Of a stretch of DNA of 64,000 nucleotides, positions 43,992 to 54,210 are shown piece by piece. A program made the position numbers and the translations under genes. The stretch is taken from positions 248,001-312,000 of the forward strand of contig QOCQ01000002.1 in assembly GCA_003574685.1 (NCBI GenBank). Reading direction: 5' to 3'. The notes beneath the pieces are model-generated. The model ran no database searches and had not been told where the DNA came from. It saw nothing but the letters and a program-made list of their open reading frames with translations. Each line of letters opens with the position of its first letter. Position 1 is the stretch's first letter. This DNA is from Rhodospirillaceae bacterium SYSU D60007 (GTDB lineage Bacteria > Pseudomonadota > Alphaproteobacteria > Reyranellales > Reyranellaceae).

Positions 43992-44960
43992 TCAGTAGCC
44001 GGCAGCGCGGTCGACCAGGTGCAGCAGGGGCTGGCCGGCGCGCAGCCGGCGCACGTTCTCCGCCACACTCTGGGCCGCCGTGCGCGGGTTCGTCGGGCCG
44101 GCGATGTGCGGCGTGACCCTGATACGGGGATGGGACCAGAACGGATGCTCCGCGGGCAGCGGCTCGACGTGAAATACATCGAGGACAGCGCCGGCAAGCT
44201 GGCCACTGTCGAGCGCGGCGATCAGGTCCGCGTCGATCACATGTCCGCCGCGCGCCATGTTGATAAAGAAGGCACCGCGCGGCAGCAGGGCGAAAGCGCG
44301 GGCATCCAGCAGGCCGGCGGTCTGCGGCGTCATCGGCAGCACATCGATGAGAATGTCGCTGCGCCGCAAGAGTGCATTGAAGCCGTCCCCGCCGCAAAAG
44401 CACTCGACACCGTCGATGCTGCGTGCGGAGCGGCTCCATCCGGCGGTGGCGAAGCCCAGCATGGCAAGCTTGCGTGCGGTGTCGGCGCCAATCTCGCCCA
44501 GCCCCAGCACGCCCACCCGGCGGGTGGCGGTATCGGTGAAGGGCACTTCGCGCCAGAGTCGCTGCCGCTGCTGGTCGGCATAGGCATCCATGTCGCGGTG
44601 ATGGTGCAGCGCCCAGTAGATCGCGTACTCCGCCATCTGCCCGACCAGTCCCGGATCGATGATGCGCACAATGGGCACCCCCACCGGCAGCTCCGGATCA
44701 GCCAACAGATGGTCCACGCCCATGCCCGTCGACACGATCAGGCGCAGATTGGGGAAGCGGGCCAGCGCGCCTGCGGGCGGCTTCCAGGCCAGCGCGATGC
44801 CGATATCGGCCGGATCGCCTGTCTCGGGCCACGCACGCAGATCAACCGCCTCACCCAGCGCTGCCGACAGGCGCTCGCGCCAGCCCTCCGTATCGCCGCC
44901 GCCCCGCGCATTGGTGACCCAGGCAAAGGCCGGCGCCACCCGCTTCGCACTTTCGCTCAT
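43992..44960 (-). CDS. Glyoxylate/hydroxypyruvate reductase A-like dehydrogenase
   Basis: A 322-residue D-2-hydroxyacid dehydrogenase resembling GhrA. Substrate domain LRLIVSTGMGVDHLL (about residues 77-91), nucleotide motif VGVLGLGEIGADTARKLAML (about 148-167), catalytic Arg in INMARGGHVIDADLI, Glu in DVFHVEPLP and His in VTPHIAGPTNPRT. It overlaps the ABC ATPase gene by four bases (ATGA), so it is co-translated with the transporter, hinting that the substrate or product may be linked to the transported compound. Specificity is not proved. Confidence 0.85.
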   Translation of the reverse strand: MSESAKRVAPAFAWVTNARGGGDTEGWRERLSAALGEAVDLRAWPETGDPADIGIALAWKPPAGALARFPNLRLIVSTGMGVDHLLADPELPVGVPIVRIIDPGLVGQMAEYAIYWALHHHRDMDAYADQQRQRLWREVPFTDTATRRVGVLGLGEIGADTARKLAMLGFATAGWSRSARSIDGVECFCGGDGFNALLRRSDILIDVLPMTPQTAGLLDARAFALLPRGAFFINMARGGHVIDADLIAALDSGQLAGAVLDVFHVEPLPAEHPFWSHPRIRVTPHIAGPTNPRTAAQSVAENVRRLRAGQPLLHLVDRAAGY

Positions 44961-46621
44961 TGCGCCACGGCTCCCTCCTCGGCGCCGATGGGCTCGAGGT
45001 TGAAGGCTGCTTCGATCAGCGCCTTAGTGTAGGGCGTGCGGGGCGCCTCGAAGATCTGCCGGGCCGAACCGCGCTCGACCACCAGGCCGCCCTGCATGAC
45101 CACAACCTCGTCGGCGAGTGCCCGGACCACTTTCAGGTCATGGCTGATGAAGAGGTAGGCCAGTTTGTGCCGCGCCTGCAGGTCGCGCAGCAGATCGACG
45201 ATCTGCGCCTGCACGCTCATATCCAGGGCCGATGTGGGCTCGTCCAGCACCACGAAGCGCGGCTTGAGTACCATGGCGCGGGCGATGGCGATGCGTTGGC
45301 GCTGACCGCCGGAGAATTCATGCGGATAGCGATCGCGCATCGCCGGATCGAGGCCAACCTCCAGCAGCACATCGTCAACCAGCCGGCGGCGCTCGCCGGC
45401 GTCGGGCGCGATACCGTGCACGTCGAGCCCCTCGCCCACGATCTGCTCGATGGACATGCGCGGACTGAGCGAGCCATAGGGATCCTGAAACACGATCTGC
45501 ATCTCGCGTCGCAGCGGCCGGAGCTGGCGCTGGGGAATGGCGCGCAGGTCGCGACCGTCGAAACGAATGCCACCTTCGCTCCTCTCCAGGCGCAGCAGCG
45601 CCAGGCCGAGGGTCGTCTTGCCCGAGCCGCTCTCGCCGACGACCCCGACCGTATGGCCGGCGCGCAGTTCGATCGAGACGCCATCGACCGCCTTGATGTG
45701 GCCCACCGTACGGCGCAGCACGCCGCGCTTGATCGGGAAATGGACCTTCACGTTGTCCGCCGCGAGCACCACCGGCGCATCCGGTGCGCCGACGATCGGC
45801 CGCCCCTTGGGCTCGGCCGACAGCAGATGCTTCGTATAGGTGTGCGAGGGCGAATCGAACACCTCCGCGACAGGACCCTGCTCGACGATGTCGCCCTTGC
45901 TCATCACGCAGACCCGGTCCGCCATCTTGCGCACGATGCCGAGGTCATGGGTGATGAAGAGAAGCGCCATGCCATAGCGCTTCTGCAGGTTCTTCAGCAG
46001 CTTCAGGATCTGCGCCTGGATCGTCACGTCCAGTGCCGTGGTCGGCTCGTCGGCGATCAACAAATCGGGTTCGTTGGCCAGCGCCATGGCGATCATGACG
46101 CGCTGGCGCTGTCCGCCGGAAAGCTGGTGCGGATAGGCGTCAAGCCGCCGGGTTGCCTCGGGGATGCCGACCTGGTGCAGCAATTCGAGCGTGCGGCGAC
46201 GCGCTGCGTCGCGGGTGAGACCCTTGTGCAGCAGCAAGGTCTCGCTGACCTGCCGCTCGATCGTATGCAGCGGATTGAGCGAGGTCATCGGCTCCTGGAA
46301 GATCATGGCAATGCGATCGCCGCGCACGGCGCGCAACACGTCCGCCGGGGCGCCGACCAGCTCCTGTCCGCGGAAGCGGATGCTGCCGCTCGGATGGCGC
46401 GCCATGGGATAGGGCAGCAACTGCAGGATCGACAGGGCGGTCACGGATTTGCCCGAGCCCGATTCCCCGACCAGGGCGAGCGTTTCCCCGCGCTCGATGG
46501 TGAAGGACGCCTTGCGCACCGCATGCACGGCGCCAGACCCGGCGCCAAAATCGACACTGAGATCGCGGACCTCCAGCAGTGAACCGGACTCAGGCATGGA
46601 ACGGTGATCGGCGGGAGACAT
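44957..46621 (-). CDS. yejF: ABC transporter fused ATP-binding protein (YejF-like)
   Basis: A 554-residue protein with two ATPase cassettes. First: Walker [14 protein letters not shown] (about 54-66), signature LSGGQRQRV, Walker [13 protein letters not shown]. Second: Walker [16 protein letters not shown] (about 330-344), signature [14 protein letters not shown], Walker [13 protein letters not shown]. Such fused pairs energise oligopeptide importers. It starts directly after the permease stop (46622) and ends in a four-base overlap with the dehydrogenase gene. A cytosolic subunit of the YejABEF complex. Confidence 0.93.
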   Translation of the reverse strand: MSPADHRSMPESGSLLEVRDLSVDFGAGSGAVHAVRKASFTIERGETLALVGESGSGKSVTALSILQLLPYPMARHPSGSIRFRGQELVGAPADVLRAVRGDRIAMIFQEPMTSLNPLHTIERQVSETLLLHKGLTRDAARRRTLELLHQVGIPEATRRLDAYPHQLSGGQRQRVMIAMALANEPDLLIADEPTTALDVTIQAQILKLLKNLQKRYGMALLFITHDLGIVRKMADRVCVMSKGDIVEQGPVAEVFDSPSHTYTKHLLSAEPKGRPIVGAPDAPVVLAADNVKVHFPIKRGVLRRTVGHIKAVDGVSIELRAGHTVGVVGESGSGKTTLGLALLRLERSEGGIRFDGRDLRAIPQRQLRPLRREMQIVFQDPYGSLSPRMSIEQIVGEGLDVHGIAPDAGERRRLVDDVLLEVGLDPAMRDRYPHEFSGGQRQRIAIARAMVLKPRFVVLDEPTSALDMSVQAQIVDLLRDLQARHKLAYLFISHDLKVVRALADEVVVMQGGLVVERGSARQIFEAPRTPYTKALIEAAFNLEPIGAEEGAVAQ

Positions 46622-47647
46622 TCAGGCCACGATCTTGCGCGGGTCAAAGGCGTCACGGACGGCTTCGCCGATGAATACCAGCAAACTCAGCATGATGGCG
46701 ATGACGAAAAAGCCGGTGAGGGCGAGCCACGGCGCGGTGAGGTTGTTCTTGCCCTGCAGCAGCAGCTCGCCCAGCGAGGGCGAACCGGGCGGCAGACCAA
46801 AGCCCAGGAAGTCGAGCGAGGTGAGCGTCGTGACCGAGCCGGCGAGAATGAACGGCAGATAGGTGAGCGAGGATACCATCGCATTGGGCAGGATGTGCCG
46901 GAACATCAGCACGGCATCCGAAACGCCCAGCGCCCGTGCGGCGCGCACGTAATCGAAGTTTCGGGCCCGCAGGAACTCGGCGCGCACCAGCCCGACCAGC
47001 GCCATCCAGCTGAACAGCAGCATGATGCCCAGCAGCGTCCAGAAGCTGGGCGTGATAATGCTGGCCAGGATGATCAGAAGGTACAGCACCGGCAGGCTCG
47101 ACCAGATCTCCATGAATCGCTGAAACAGCAGGTCGAGCACGCCGCCGAAATAGCCCTGCAGCGCGCCGGCCAGGATGCCGATGGCAGAGCTCAGGATCGT
47201 CAGGACCAGGCCGAACAACACCGAAATGCGAAAGCCGTAGATCAGCCGCGCCATCACGTCCCGGGCCTGGTCGTCGGTACCCAGCCAGTTCTGTGCCGAC
47301 GGCGGGCGCAGCGCCGTCGTACCGGTACCACGCACCACCGTGTTGTAGCTATAGGGGATCGGCGGCCACAGCATCCACCCCTTCTCCGAGATCAGCTTCT
47401 CTACAAAGGGATCGCGGTATTCCGCCTCGGTCGCGAACTCGCCGCCAAAGGTGGTTTCCGGGTAGGCCCGGAAGATCGGCCAGTAAAGGCCGCCGTCATA
47501 GTAGACGACAATGGGCCGGTCGTTGGCGATCACCTCCGCGAACAGCGACAGCACGAAGAGTATGCCGAAGATCACCAACGACCAGACGCCGCGTCTGTTG
47601 GCCCGAAAAAGCGCAAGCCGCCGTCGGTTGAGCGGGGACAGCTTCAC
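46622..47647 (-). CDS. yejE: ABC transporter permease (YejE-like)
   Basis: A 341-residue inner-membrane permease beginning with GTG ([20 protein letters not shown]) whose start overlaps the YejB-like gene stop by four bases. A long periplasmic stretch between helix 1 and 2 contains [31 protein letters not shown] (residue positions about 100-130), followed by five helices and the EAA loop [20 protein letters not shown] (about 238-257). A longer open frame to 48322 is antisense to the upstream permease and rejected. Confidence 0.93.
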   Translation of the reverse strand: MKLSPLNRRRLALFRANRRGVWSLVIFGILFVLSLFAEVIANDRPIVVYYDGGLYWPIFRAYPETTFGGEFATEAEYRDPFVEKLISEKGWMLWPPIPYSYNTVVRGTGTTALRPPSAQNWLGTDDQARDVMARLIYGFRISVLFGLVLTILSSAIGILAGALQGYFGGVLDLLFQRFMEIWSSLPVLYLLIILASIITPSFWTLLGIMLLFSWMALVGLVRAEFLRARNFDYVRAARALGVSDAVLMFRHILPNAMVSSLTYLPFILAGSVTTLTSLDFLGFGLPPGSPSLGELLLQGKNNLTAPWLALTGFFVIAIMLSLLVFIGEAVRDAFDPRKIVA

Positions 47648-48738
47648 GTGGCGCGCGCCTCGAAGTCGATGCGGGGATCGACCACCACATACATGAGATC
47701 GCCAATGATACCCATCAGCAGACCCATGAGCCCGAAGACCCACAGCGCACCAAACATCACCGGATAGTCGCGGTAGATCGCCGCTTCGAATCCCAGCAGG
47801 CCAAGGCCGTCGAGCGAGAAGATAACCTCGATCAACAACGAGCTGGTGAACAGGATCGACACGAAGGCGCTGGGAAAGCCGGCAATGATGATCAGCATGG
47901 CGTTGCGGAAGACATGCCGGTAGAGCACCTGGCGCTCGCCCAGCCCCTTGGCGCGCGCGGTCTGAACGTACTGCTTGTTGATCTCGTCGATGAACGAATT
48001 CTTGGTCAGCAGGGTCAACGTGGCAAAGCCGCCGATCACCATGGCGAGGATCGGCAGCGTCATGTGCCAGAAATAGTCTGCGATTTTCGCGGCCCACGAC
48101 AATTCGTGCCAGTTGTCCGACACCAGCCCGCGCAGCGGGAATATTTTCCAGTAGCTGCCGCCGGCGAACAGCACCACCAGCAGCAGCGCGAAGAGAAAGC
48201 CCGGTATCGCGTTGCCGACAATCACCACCGACGACGTTGCGATGTCGAAACGGGAGCCGTCGCGAACCGCCTTGGCCACGCCCAGCGGGATGGAGATCAG
48301 GTAGACCAGCAGCGTCGTCCACAGCCCGAGTGAGATCGACACCGGCAGCTTCGAGATGATCAGGTCGACGACGCGGGCGTTGCGGAAGAAGCTCTCGCCC
48401 AGATCGAAGACGACGTAGTTTTTCAGCATCAGGAAGAAGCGCTCGTGAATCGGCTTGTCGAAGCCGTACTGCTTCTCGATGCGCAGGATGAGATCGCGCG
48501 GCAGGCCCTGAGCGCCGCGATAGGAGCCGCCGGCGCCTTCGCCACCGCCGGAACGGCCCAGCTCGCTGCCGCCGCCGGACATGCGCGACGTGGCCTCTCC
48601 CGCCGTGCCCTGGATTTGCGAGAGCACCTGCTCGACCGGCCCGCCCGGCGCTGCCTGGATGATGAAGAAATTGATGACCATGATGCCGAGCAGCGTCGGC
48701 ACGACCAGCAGCAGACGGCGCAGGAGATAGGCAGCCAT
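47644..48738 (-). CDS. yejB: ABC transporter permease (YejB-like)
   Basis: A 364-residue inner-membrane permease of the oligopeptide type: [20 protein letters not shown] starts helix 1, then a glycine/serine-rich loop (about residues 46-80: [19 protein letters not shown]), and the EAA-type loop [20 protein letters not shown] (about 269-288). It lies 9 bases after yejA and overlaps yejE. The Gly-rich loop is unusual in composition but not a frameshift. Confidence 0.93.
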   Translation of the reverse strand: MAAYLLRRLLLVVPTLLGIMVINFFIIQAAPGGPVEQVLSQIQGTAGEATSRMSGGGSELGRSGGGEGAGGSYRGAQGLPRDLILRIEKQYGFDKPIHERFFLMLKNYVVFDLGESFFRNARVVDLIISKLPVSISLGLWTTLLVYLISIPLGVAKAVRDGSRFDIATSSVVIVGNAIPGFLFALLLVVLFAGGSYWKIFPLRGLVSDNWHELSWAAKIADYFWHMTLPILAMVIGGFATLTLLTKNSFIDEINKQYVQTARAKGLGERQVLYRHVFRNAMLIIIAGFPSAFVSILFTSSLLIEVIFSLDGLGLLGFEAAIYRDYPVMFGALWVFGLMGLLMGIIGDLMYVVVDPRIDFEARAT

Positions 48739-48747
48739 TTCGGGCGA

Positions 48748-50625
48748 TTACTTCCTGTCCGGCGCGGGCTTCTCCAGCGTCTTGTCCTTTTGCTGATCAA
48801 TCCACCAGGTATCGAGCGCCACTGGATTATACTTCGCCAGCGTCGCAGGCCGACCGAACTTGTTCCAGTAGGCGACCCAGGACCGGCCGAGATGCCAGGC
48901 CGGCACGACATAGTGGCCCCACAGCAGCACCCGGTCCAGCGCCCGGCAGGCGACGATCAGCGCCGGCCGGTCCTCCGCCGCAATGATGGCGTCGATCAGC
49001 TTGTCGATGGCGGGGTTCTTGATGCCGATGGTGTTGCGGCTGCCGTTGCGGTCAGCCGCCGCCGAACCCCAGAAGTCGCGCTGCTCGTTGCCCGGCGACA
49101 GCGACTGTCCGAACCCGTCGGACATCATGTCGAAGTCGAAACTGTCGCTGCGCTCCTTGAACTGCGCCGTGTCGACGGTGCGCACACGCATGTCGATGCC
49201 GACCCGCTGGAGGTTCTGCCGGTAGGGCAATACGATTCGCTCGAAGACGGCGTCGGCCAGCAGCAGTTCGAACGACAGCGGCCGGCTGCTGGCGGCATGC
49301 ACCATCTTGCCGTCCTTCACCTCGTAGCCTGCCTCCTTCAGCAGCGACAACGCGCGCCGCGCCAGACCACGGATCTCGCCCGAGCCGTCCGTCGTCGGGA
49401 GTCTGAACTCTTGCGCGAAGACCTCGTCCGGAATCGTGCCCGGAAACTGCTTGCGCAGCGGTTCGAGCAGCGCCAGCTCCTCCTTCGACGGCAGGCCGGA
49501 AGAGGCGAGTTCGGAGTTGCTGAAGTAGCTGGTGTTGCGCGTGTAGTAGCCGTAGAAGATGTTCCTGTTCGTCCATTCGAAGTCGAACATGGTGGCGATC
49601 GCCTCGCGCACGCGGCGGTCGCGGAACATCTCGCGCCGGATGTTGAAGCTGAAGCACTGCATGCCCGCCGGCCGCTCGTGCTTCAGATCCTCGCGCCTGA
49701 TGGCGCCGGAATGCACCGCCGGGATGTCGTAGCCCGTCGCCCAGTTGCGCGCCGTGTTCTCGATGCGCACATCGAAGCTGCCGGCCTTGAAGGCCTCGAA
49801 CAGCACCGTGGCGTCGCGGTAGTAGTCGTAGCGCACGGTTGCGAAATTGTGCCGCCCGCGGTTGAGCCACAGCTCGTTGCCCCACCAGTCCTCCACCCGG
49901 CGATAGGTGATCTGCCGCCCCGGCTCGAACGACTCGATCCTGTAGGGCCCGCTGCCGAGCGGCCGTTCCAGCGTCGTCCGGTCGAACTCGCGGTTCGCCC
50001 ACCAGTGCTTCGGCAGCACCGGCATCTGCCCCACGATCACCGGCAGCTCGCGGTTGTTGGCCGAGCGGAAGGTGAACTTCACCTTGCGCTCGCCCAGCAC
50101 CTCGGTCTTCACCACGTCATGGTAGTAGAAGGCATAGAAGGGCAGCCCCTTCTCCTTCAGGATCTCGAACGTAAACACCACGTCCTCGGCCGTCACCGGC
50201 CGGCCGTCATGCCAGCGCGCCTGCGGCCGCAAAGTGAACGTCACCGCACTGCGATCCTCGGGATACTCGATCGATTCCGCCAGCAGGCCGTATTCGCTGG
50301 CCGCCTCGTCGAAGGTCGACTCGGTGAGCGCCTCGAATACCTGCCCCAGGCCGGCTGCCTTGTTGCCCTTCAGGATAAAGGGATTGAGCGAATCGAACGT
50401 CCCCTGTGCGCCATAGCGCACCTGCCCGCCTTTGGGCGCCCTCGGATCGGCATAGGCCAGATGCGCCGCATCCTGGGGATAGCCCGGCTCGCCGTGGATC
50501 GCGATGCCGTGCGAGACGATGATCCTGCCGCCGCCGTCCTGCTGCGCCCCCGCCATGCGCGGCAGGGCCGTCGCGGCCGCGATGCCGCCCAGCACGGAGC
50601 GGCGTCGAATGCCGGTGAGAAGCAT
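48748..50625 (-). CDS. yejA: Extracellular solute-binding protein (YejA-like)
   Basis: A 625-residue periplasmic binding protein of the SBP-5/YejA group. The N-terminus has RRRSVLGGIAAATALPRMAG, a twin-arginine-like export signal. Typical segments are GGQVRYGAQGTFDSLNPFILKG (by position about 63-84), LRPQARWHDGRPVTAEDVVF (about 132-151) and NRNIFYGYYTRNTSYFSNSEL. The ATG at 50625 has GAGGAGG upstream; the open frame reaches 51261 over the hisN gene and is rejected. First gene of the yejABEF operon, which in E. coli imports microcin C and peptides. Confidence 0.93.
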   Translation of the reverse strand: MLLTGIRRRSVLGGIAAATALPRMAGAQQDGGGRIIVSHGIAIHGEPGYPQDAAHLAYADPRAPKGGQVRYGAQGTFDSLNPFILKGNKAAGLGQVFEALTESTFDEAASEYGLLAESIEYPEDRSAVTFTLRPQARWHDGRPVTAEDVVFTFEILKEKGLPFYAFYYHDVVKTEVLGERKVKFTFRSANNRELPVIVGQMPVLPKHWWANREFDRTTLERPLGSGPYRIESFEPGRQITYRRVEDWWGNELWLNRGRHNFATVRYDYYRDATVLFEAFKAGSFDVRIENTARNWATGYDIPAVHSGAIRREDLKHERPAGMQCFSFNIRREMFRDRRVREAIATMFDFEWTNRNIFYGYYTRNTSYFSNSELASSGLPSKEELALLEPLRKQFPGTIPDEVFAQEFRLPTTDGSGEIRGLARRALSLLKEAGYEVKDGKMVHAASSRPLSFELLLADAVFERIVLPYRQNLQRVGIDMRVRTVDTAQFKERSDSFDFDMMSDGFGQSLSPGNEQRDFWGSAAADRNGSRNTIGIKNPAIDKLIDAIIAAEDRPALIVACRALDRVLLWGHYVVPAWHLGRSWVAYWNKFGRPATLAKYNPVALDTWWIDQQKDKTLEKPAPDRK

Positions 50626-50684
50626 GCGTGCAGCCTCCTCAGTCACTGACCCTGATCCTGGGGCGCGAGTATGGTGAAACCAAG

Positions 50685-51512
50685 TCAGCCCAGCCCGGTC
50701 CGGTGGGGCGCCGCGGCTGCTTCCCCGGCCAGCAGGGCCATCGCTGCACGGTGCACCGCAGCGCTGCCGGCCGCCAGCACCGTGCCGTCCGACTCCAGGC
50801 ACAGCGCCCCGCCGCGCCAGTCGGTGATCAGCCCGCCCGCGCCCTCGATGACCGGCACCAGCGCGCAGAAATCGTGCAGCTTCAGGCTGGCCTCCACCAC
50901 CAGGTCGGCAAAGCCCGAGGCCAGCAGCGCATAGCCGTAGCAGTCGCCGCCCCAGCGGAACAGCTTGACGCTGCCGGCGAGCGCGCGATGCGGCCCCTCG
51001 AGATCGCCCGGAAACATCACCGGCGCCGTGGAATACATGTAGGCTTTGGCCAGCGCATCGCAGGGACGCGTCGCGATCGGCTGCCCGTTGAAGGTGCTGC
51101 GCCGGCCGGCCACCCCCAGCCAGCGCTCGCCCAGAACCGGCTGGTCGATGATGCCGAGCACGGGCTGGCCGCGGCGCAGCAGGCCGACCAGCGTGCCGAA
51201 CACCGGCATGCCGGTGATGAACGCCTTGGTGCCGTCGATGGGGTCGAGCACCCACGCCCATTCGGCGTCCATGCGCTCGCTGCCGTGCTCCTCGCCCCAG
51301 ACGCCGTGGTCCGGCACCTCGCGGGCCAGGATGGACCGCATTGCCGCTTCGGCCTCACGGTCGGCGATGGTCACGGGCGAGGTGTCCGGTTTGTCGTCGA
51401 CGCTGACCGGCGTGCGGAAGTAGCGGCGCACCACCGGCCGCGCCGCATCGGCCAGCCGATGGGCGAGTTCCACATAGGTATCGGGAACGGGGCCGGTCCG
51501 GGAGTCCTGCAT
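50685..51512 (-). CDS. hisN: Histidinol-phosphatase/inositol monophosphatase family protein
   Basis: A 275-residue phosphatase of the inositol monophosphatase family, the type that acts as histidinol-phosphate phosphatase in many alphaproteobacteria. Metal motif A GVWGEEHGSE (about residues 71-80) and motif B WVLDPIDGTKAFITG (about 87-101) carry the magnesium ligands; the second half contains GDCYGYALLASGFADLVVE and GAGGLITDWRGG. The start (MQDSRTGPVP) is at 51512; MLHRALV at 51533 is possible. No other his genes are nearby, so the role is inferred from family. Confidence 0.85.
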   Translation of the reverse strand: MQDSRTGPVPDTYVELAHRLADAARPVVRRYFRTPVSVDDKPDTSPVTIADREAEAAMRSILAREVPDHGVWGEEHGSERMDAEWAWVLDPIDGTKAFITGMPVFGTLVGLLRRGQPVLGIIDQPVLGERWLGVAGRRSTFNGQPIATRPCDALAKAYMYSTAPVMFPGDLEGPHRALAGSVKLFRWGGDCYGYALLASGFADLVVEASLKLHDFCALVPVIEGAGGLITDWRGGALCLESDGTVLAAGSAAVHRAAMALLAGEAAAAPHRTGLG

Positions 51513-51591
51513 CACCAGTGCCCTGTGTAGCACAGTGCGAACGAAAACGGGGCGGTCAATGCCGCCCCGCCGCGACCTTTCCGGTCCGAAC

Positions 51592-52095
51592 CTACTTGAG
51601 TGTCTTCAGGAAGGCGATGATGTCGCCGCGCTCCTTGTCGTTGGGCACGCCGGCGAACGCCATCTTGGTGCCCTTCACGAAACTCGCGGGCTTGAAGAGG
51701 AACTCGTTGAGATCCTCCTCGGTCCACTGGCCTTCCTTCTTCGTCATTGCCGAGGAATAGGAGAAGCCCTCCAGATGGGCCTTCTTGTTGCCCACGATGC
51801 CGAAGAGGTTCGGCCCCACCTTGTTGGGCCCGCCCTGCTCGAAGGTATGGCAGGTCGCGCAGCGCTTCTGGAAGGCGGCCTTGCCGGCCTCCGCGTCCGT
51901 ACCCGTGGCAGGCGGCGCCTTGGCCGGCGCCGCGTCGGTGGGCGCCGTGGCCGCCGCTTCCTCGGTCACGGGGATATGCGGCTTCTCCGGCATGGCGGGA
52001 TGAACCAGCGCGTTCGACACTTTGCCGATGACCATGGCGCCGAGACAGGCCCCGAGAACGGCGCCGGCGATCTTGTTGAATTCGAACGAGTCCAT
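51592..52095 (-). CDS. Membrane-anchored c-type cytochrome
   Basis: A 167-residue monoheme cytochrome c. An N-terminal membrane helix (about residues 8-28) is followed by an Ala/Pro-rich linker (about 40-65) and the heme domain with the CATCH motif (about 79-83), FEQGGPNKVGPNL and the axial methionine in GTKMAFAGVP. The form resembles CycM-type cytochromes that carry electrons to cytochrome oxidase in rhizobia and related bacteria. Divergent from kdsB. Confidence 0.92.
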   Translation of the reverse strand: MDSFEFNKIAGAVLGACLGAMVIGKVSNALVHPAMPEKPHIPVTEEAAATAPTDAAPAKAPPATGTDAEAGKAAFQKRCATCHTFEQGGPNKVGPNLFGIVGNKKAHLEGFSYSSAMTKKEGQWTEEDLNEFLFKPASFVKGTKMAFAGVPNDKERGDIIAFLKTLK

Positions 52096-52263
52096 GGCCC
52101 CCTTCCGGACACGCCAACAAAGCTCAGGCGGCGCAAGGCGCCGACGACGGCATCGCGTCTACCACAATACCCGCACGGGCAGTAGTATTCTGTCGCGGCG
52201 CCGCGCAAGGACGCGGCATGTCGTCGCAACGGTCAGCTAACACCCTCATTCCGCAGAGTTTTC

Positions 52264-53031
52264 ATGGCTTCGCCGGTCACTTCCGCAGCGCGCAATCCGG
52301 TCGTGCTGATCCCCGCTCGCCTCGCCGCTACGCGCCTGCCCGACAAGCCGCTGGCCGACATTCACGGCACGCCCATGATCGTGCATGTCTGGCGCCGCGC
52401 GATGGAAGCCGATATCGGCCCGGTCGTGGTCGCCGCCGCCGAGCCGGCCGTGGCCGACGCCGTCACGGCCGCAGGCGGGCGCGCGGTGCTGACGGATCCC
52501 GCGCACCCCTCGGGCTCCGACCGCATCCACGAGGCGCTGATGCGTCTCGATCCCGACCGCCGCCACGACATCGTGGTGAACGTCCAGGGCGACCTGCCGA
52601 CGCTTGAGCCCGCGGTGGTGCGCGCCGCGCTGGAGCCCATGGCGGATAGAGCGGTCGACATCGCCACCCTCGCCGCCGAGATCCGCACCGCCTACGAGCG
52701 CGAGGCGCCCAACGTCGTGAAGGCAGTCGCCGGCTTCACCGAAGGAAAGCTCATCGCCCGCGCCCTCTATTTCAGCCGCACCCAGGTGCCCACCGGCGCG
52801 GGGCCGCTCTATCACCACATCGGCCTTTACGCTTATCGCCGCGCCGCGCTGGAGCGTTTCGTGAGCCTGCCGCCGGGCATACTGGAGCGGCGCGAGAAGC
52901 TCGAGCAGTTGCGCGCCCTGGAAGCCGGCATGCGCATCGACATCCGCCTTGTCGACACCGTGCCGCTCGGCGTCGACACCCCCGAAGACCTGGAGGAGGC
53001 CCGCCGCCGCCTCGCCCCGGCACTTTCATAG
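52264..53031 (+). CDS. kdsB: 3-deoxy-manno-octulosonate cytidylyltransferase
   Basis: A 255-residue enzyme that activates Kdo with CTP for lipopolysaccharide inner-core synthesis. [21 protein letters not shown] holds the nucleotide-binding start (about 13-33), with [18 protein letters not shown] (about 78-95) and [13 protein letters not shown] (about 104-116). C-terminal [15 protein letters not shown] and [10 protein letters not shown] complete the family pattern. The start is the ATG at 52264. It is followed by palindromic repeats. Confidence 0.94.
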   Translation: MASPVTSAARNPVVLIPARLAATRLPDKPLADIHGTPMIVHVWRRAMEADIGPVVVAAAEPAVADAVTAAGGRAVLTDPAHPSGSDRIHEALMRLDPDRRHDIVVNVQGDLPTLEPAVVRAALEPMADRAVDIATLAAEIRTAYEREAPNVVKAVAGFTEGKLIARALYFSRTQVPTGAGPLYHHIGLYAYRRAALERFVSLPPGILERREKLEQLRALEAGMRIDIRLVDTVPLGVDTPEDLEEARRRLAPALS

Positions 53032-53037
53032 ATTCTT

Positions 53038-53062
53038 CCCCCGGAGGGGGCCCCTCCGGGGG
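53038..53062. repeat. Perfect palindromic repeat after kdsB
   Basis: CCCCCGGAGGGG, one G, then CCCCTCCGGGGG form two 12-base arms with a single central base. It is related to the CTTCCCCC hairpins at 29932 and 60274 and could terminate kdsB transcription. Confidence 0.75.
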
Positions 53063-53078
53063 ACGGATAGGCCCACTG

Positions 53079-53175
53079 GGACCGCGGGCGTCCTCGCCCG
53101 CATCGCCTGTAGCGCCAAGCGGAGGGCGAGATCCCTCAGCGCTGCGCGCCGGTGCGGGCGAGACGCCCGCGGTCC
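53079..53175. repeat. Inverted repeat with GACCGCGGGCG ends
   Basis: GGACCGCGGGCGTCCTCGCC on the left is matched by GGCGAGACGCCCGCGGTCC on the right, with a 55-60-base middle part. The core GCGGGC/GACGCCCGC also occurs at 38677-38771. Confidence 0.75.
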
Positions 53176-53178
53176 GGG

Positions 53179-53595
53179 TCATCCCGACTTTCTCGACGAC
53201 GCCGCGCGCGTGCGGCGCGCGCCATTGCGGCGGGCTGTGGCGCGGAAGGTCGCGGAACCGGCGCGCCGCGCCCTCTCTTTCGCCATCCAGGCCGGGCTGC
53301 CGAAGACGCCGTTAAGCAGGCCCAGCACCAAAAAATCAGCGTCGAGGGTCGGCCAATGAAGGCCGTAGCCAATGCCGGCCACTTCCACCTTCGCGAGATC
53401 GGCGTCGGTCGCAGAGTCGAGGCCTTGCAGCGCACGGGCCGGAAAGACGAAGGTGCAGCCGTTGCTGAGCTCGACCGAGACCCGACCGCTACGGCTGTCG
53501 TAGCGCGCATCAATGGCACGGGGCTCTGTCGCGAACTTGCGTTCGCCGCGCTTCCTTGCCGCGTCAATCTCGGCATCGAGCCGGTCACGCTTCAT
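53179..53595 (-). CDS. DUF2442 domain-containing protein
   Basis: A 138-residue protein beginning MKRDRLDAEIDAARKRGERK. The core YDSRSGRVSVELSNGCTFVFP and ALQGLDSATDADLAKVEVAGIGYGLHWPTLDADF (by position about 34-90) match the DUF2442 pattern of small proteins often encoded next to DUF4160 proteins in toxin-antitoxin-like pairs. No DUF4160 gene is visible upstream. GGAGGG precedes the ATG at 53595. The C-terminal 25 residues are Arg/Ala rich, border a repeat and may be recently acquired. Confidence 0.8.
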   Translation of the reverse strand: MKRDRLDAEIDAARKRGERKFATEPRAIDARYDSRSGRVSVELSNGCTFVFPARALQGLDSATDADLAKVEVAGIGYGLHWPTLDADFLVLGLLNGVFGSPAWMAKERARRAGSATFRATARRNGARRTRAASSRKSG

Positions 53596-54210
53596 CGGTC
53601 TGTCCCTCCGGGGCCGTCGGCGCAATACCACGCGGCGCGCACGTCCGAACATGGCTATTGGAGCGACTAAGGCAATCAGGTTCGCATACGGCCACAAAGT
53701 CCCCGAAACCCTCCGCACTCTTGGCCTCACCAGGAAGGCGCGTCGTTTGATTGCCACCGATGAAAGGCTGCAGGATTTGTGTGTCATGGAAGGCCACTTC
53801 ATGACACGCAAACGGCTTTATGCGCCACCCGTGACACGCAATCGGCTGGACACCCCTGCCCGAAGCGAAGCTTCGTAATGTTGTCGACCAACATCGAGTG
53901 AGGCGCCTCAGGCTCGCAGTCATGATCTGTACTTGCGCAGTCCGCATGATCCAGCACCGCCTTGAGAAGCGTATTGCATTGAACCAAGAATGTTTTTCTG
54001 CTTGTCGAAGGCCAACAGATTGCGCACGCTAAGAGCCGATGAGAAGGAGGTCGGCCGCCGCTACGTCGAGCCAGTTGCCGGTAGGCAACCGCCTTCAGCG
54101 CGCGAGGATTTTGGCATGGGGGCGCATTACCGATGAGACCATCTGCCGAATGATCAAAGACGTGAAATGGGTCGGCACGCAACAGGCCGCCCTCATTGCG
54201 TGACCGTCGG
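53596..54210. other. Gene-poor border before the protease/nucleotide island
   Basis: About 600 bases with no credible gene. Open frames occur on both strands but lack start sites, known motifs and consistent codon bias. Two copies of GACACGCAAACGGCT (53803-53817; second copy 53833-53847 with T for A at position 10) lie 30 bases apart. Composition is less GC-rich than the kdsB side. It could be decayed mobile DNA or an attachment region. Confidence 0.45.

Noticed and set aside
44960-46582. 540-residue open frame antisense to yejF
   Set aside because: Shadow of the two-cassette ATPase gene; composition is His/Gln/Arg-rich as in antisense frames.
48445-50649. 734-residue open frame antisense to yejA and yejB
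   Set aside because: Shadow frame without known motifs; the minus-strand genes are unambiguous.
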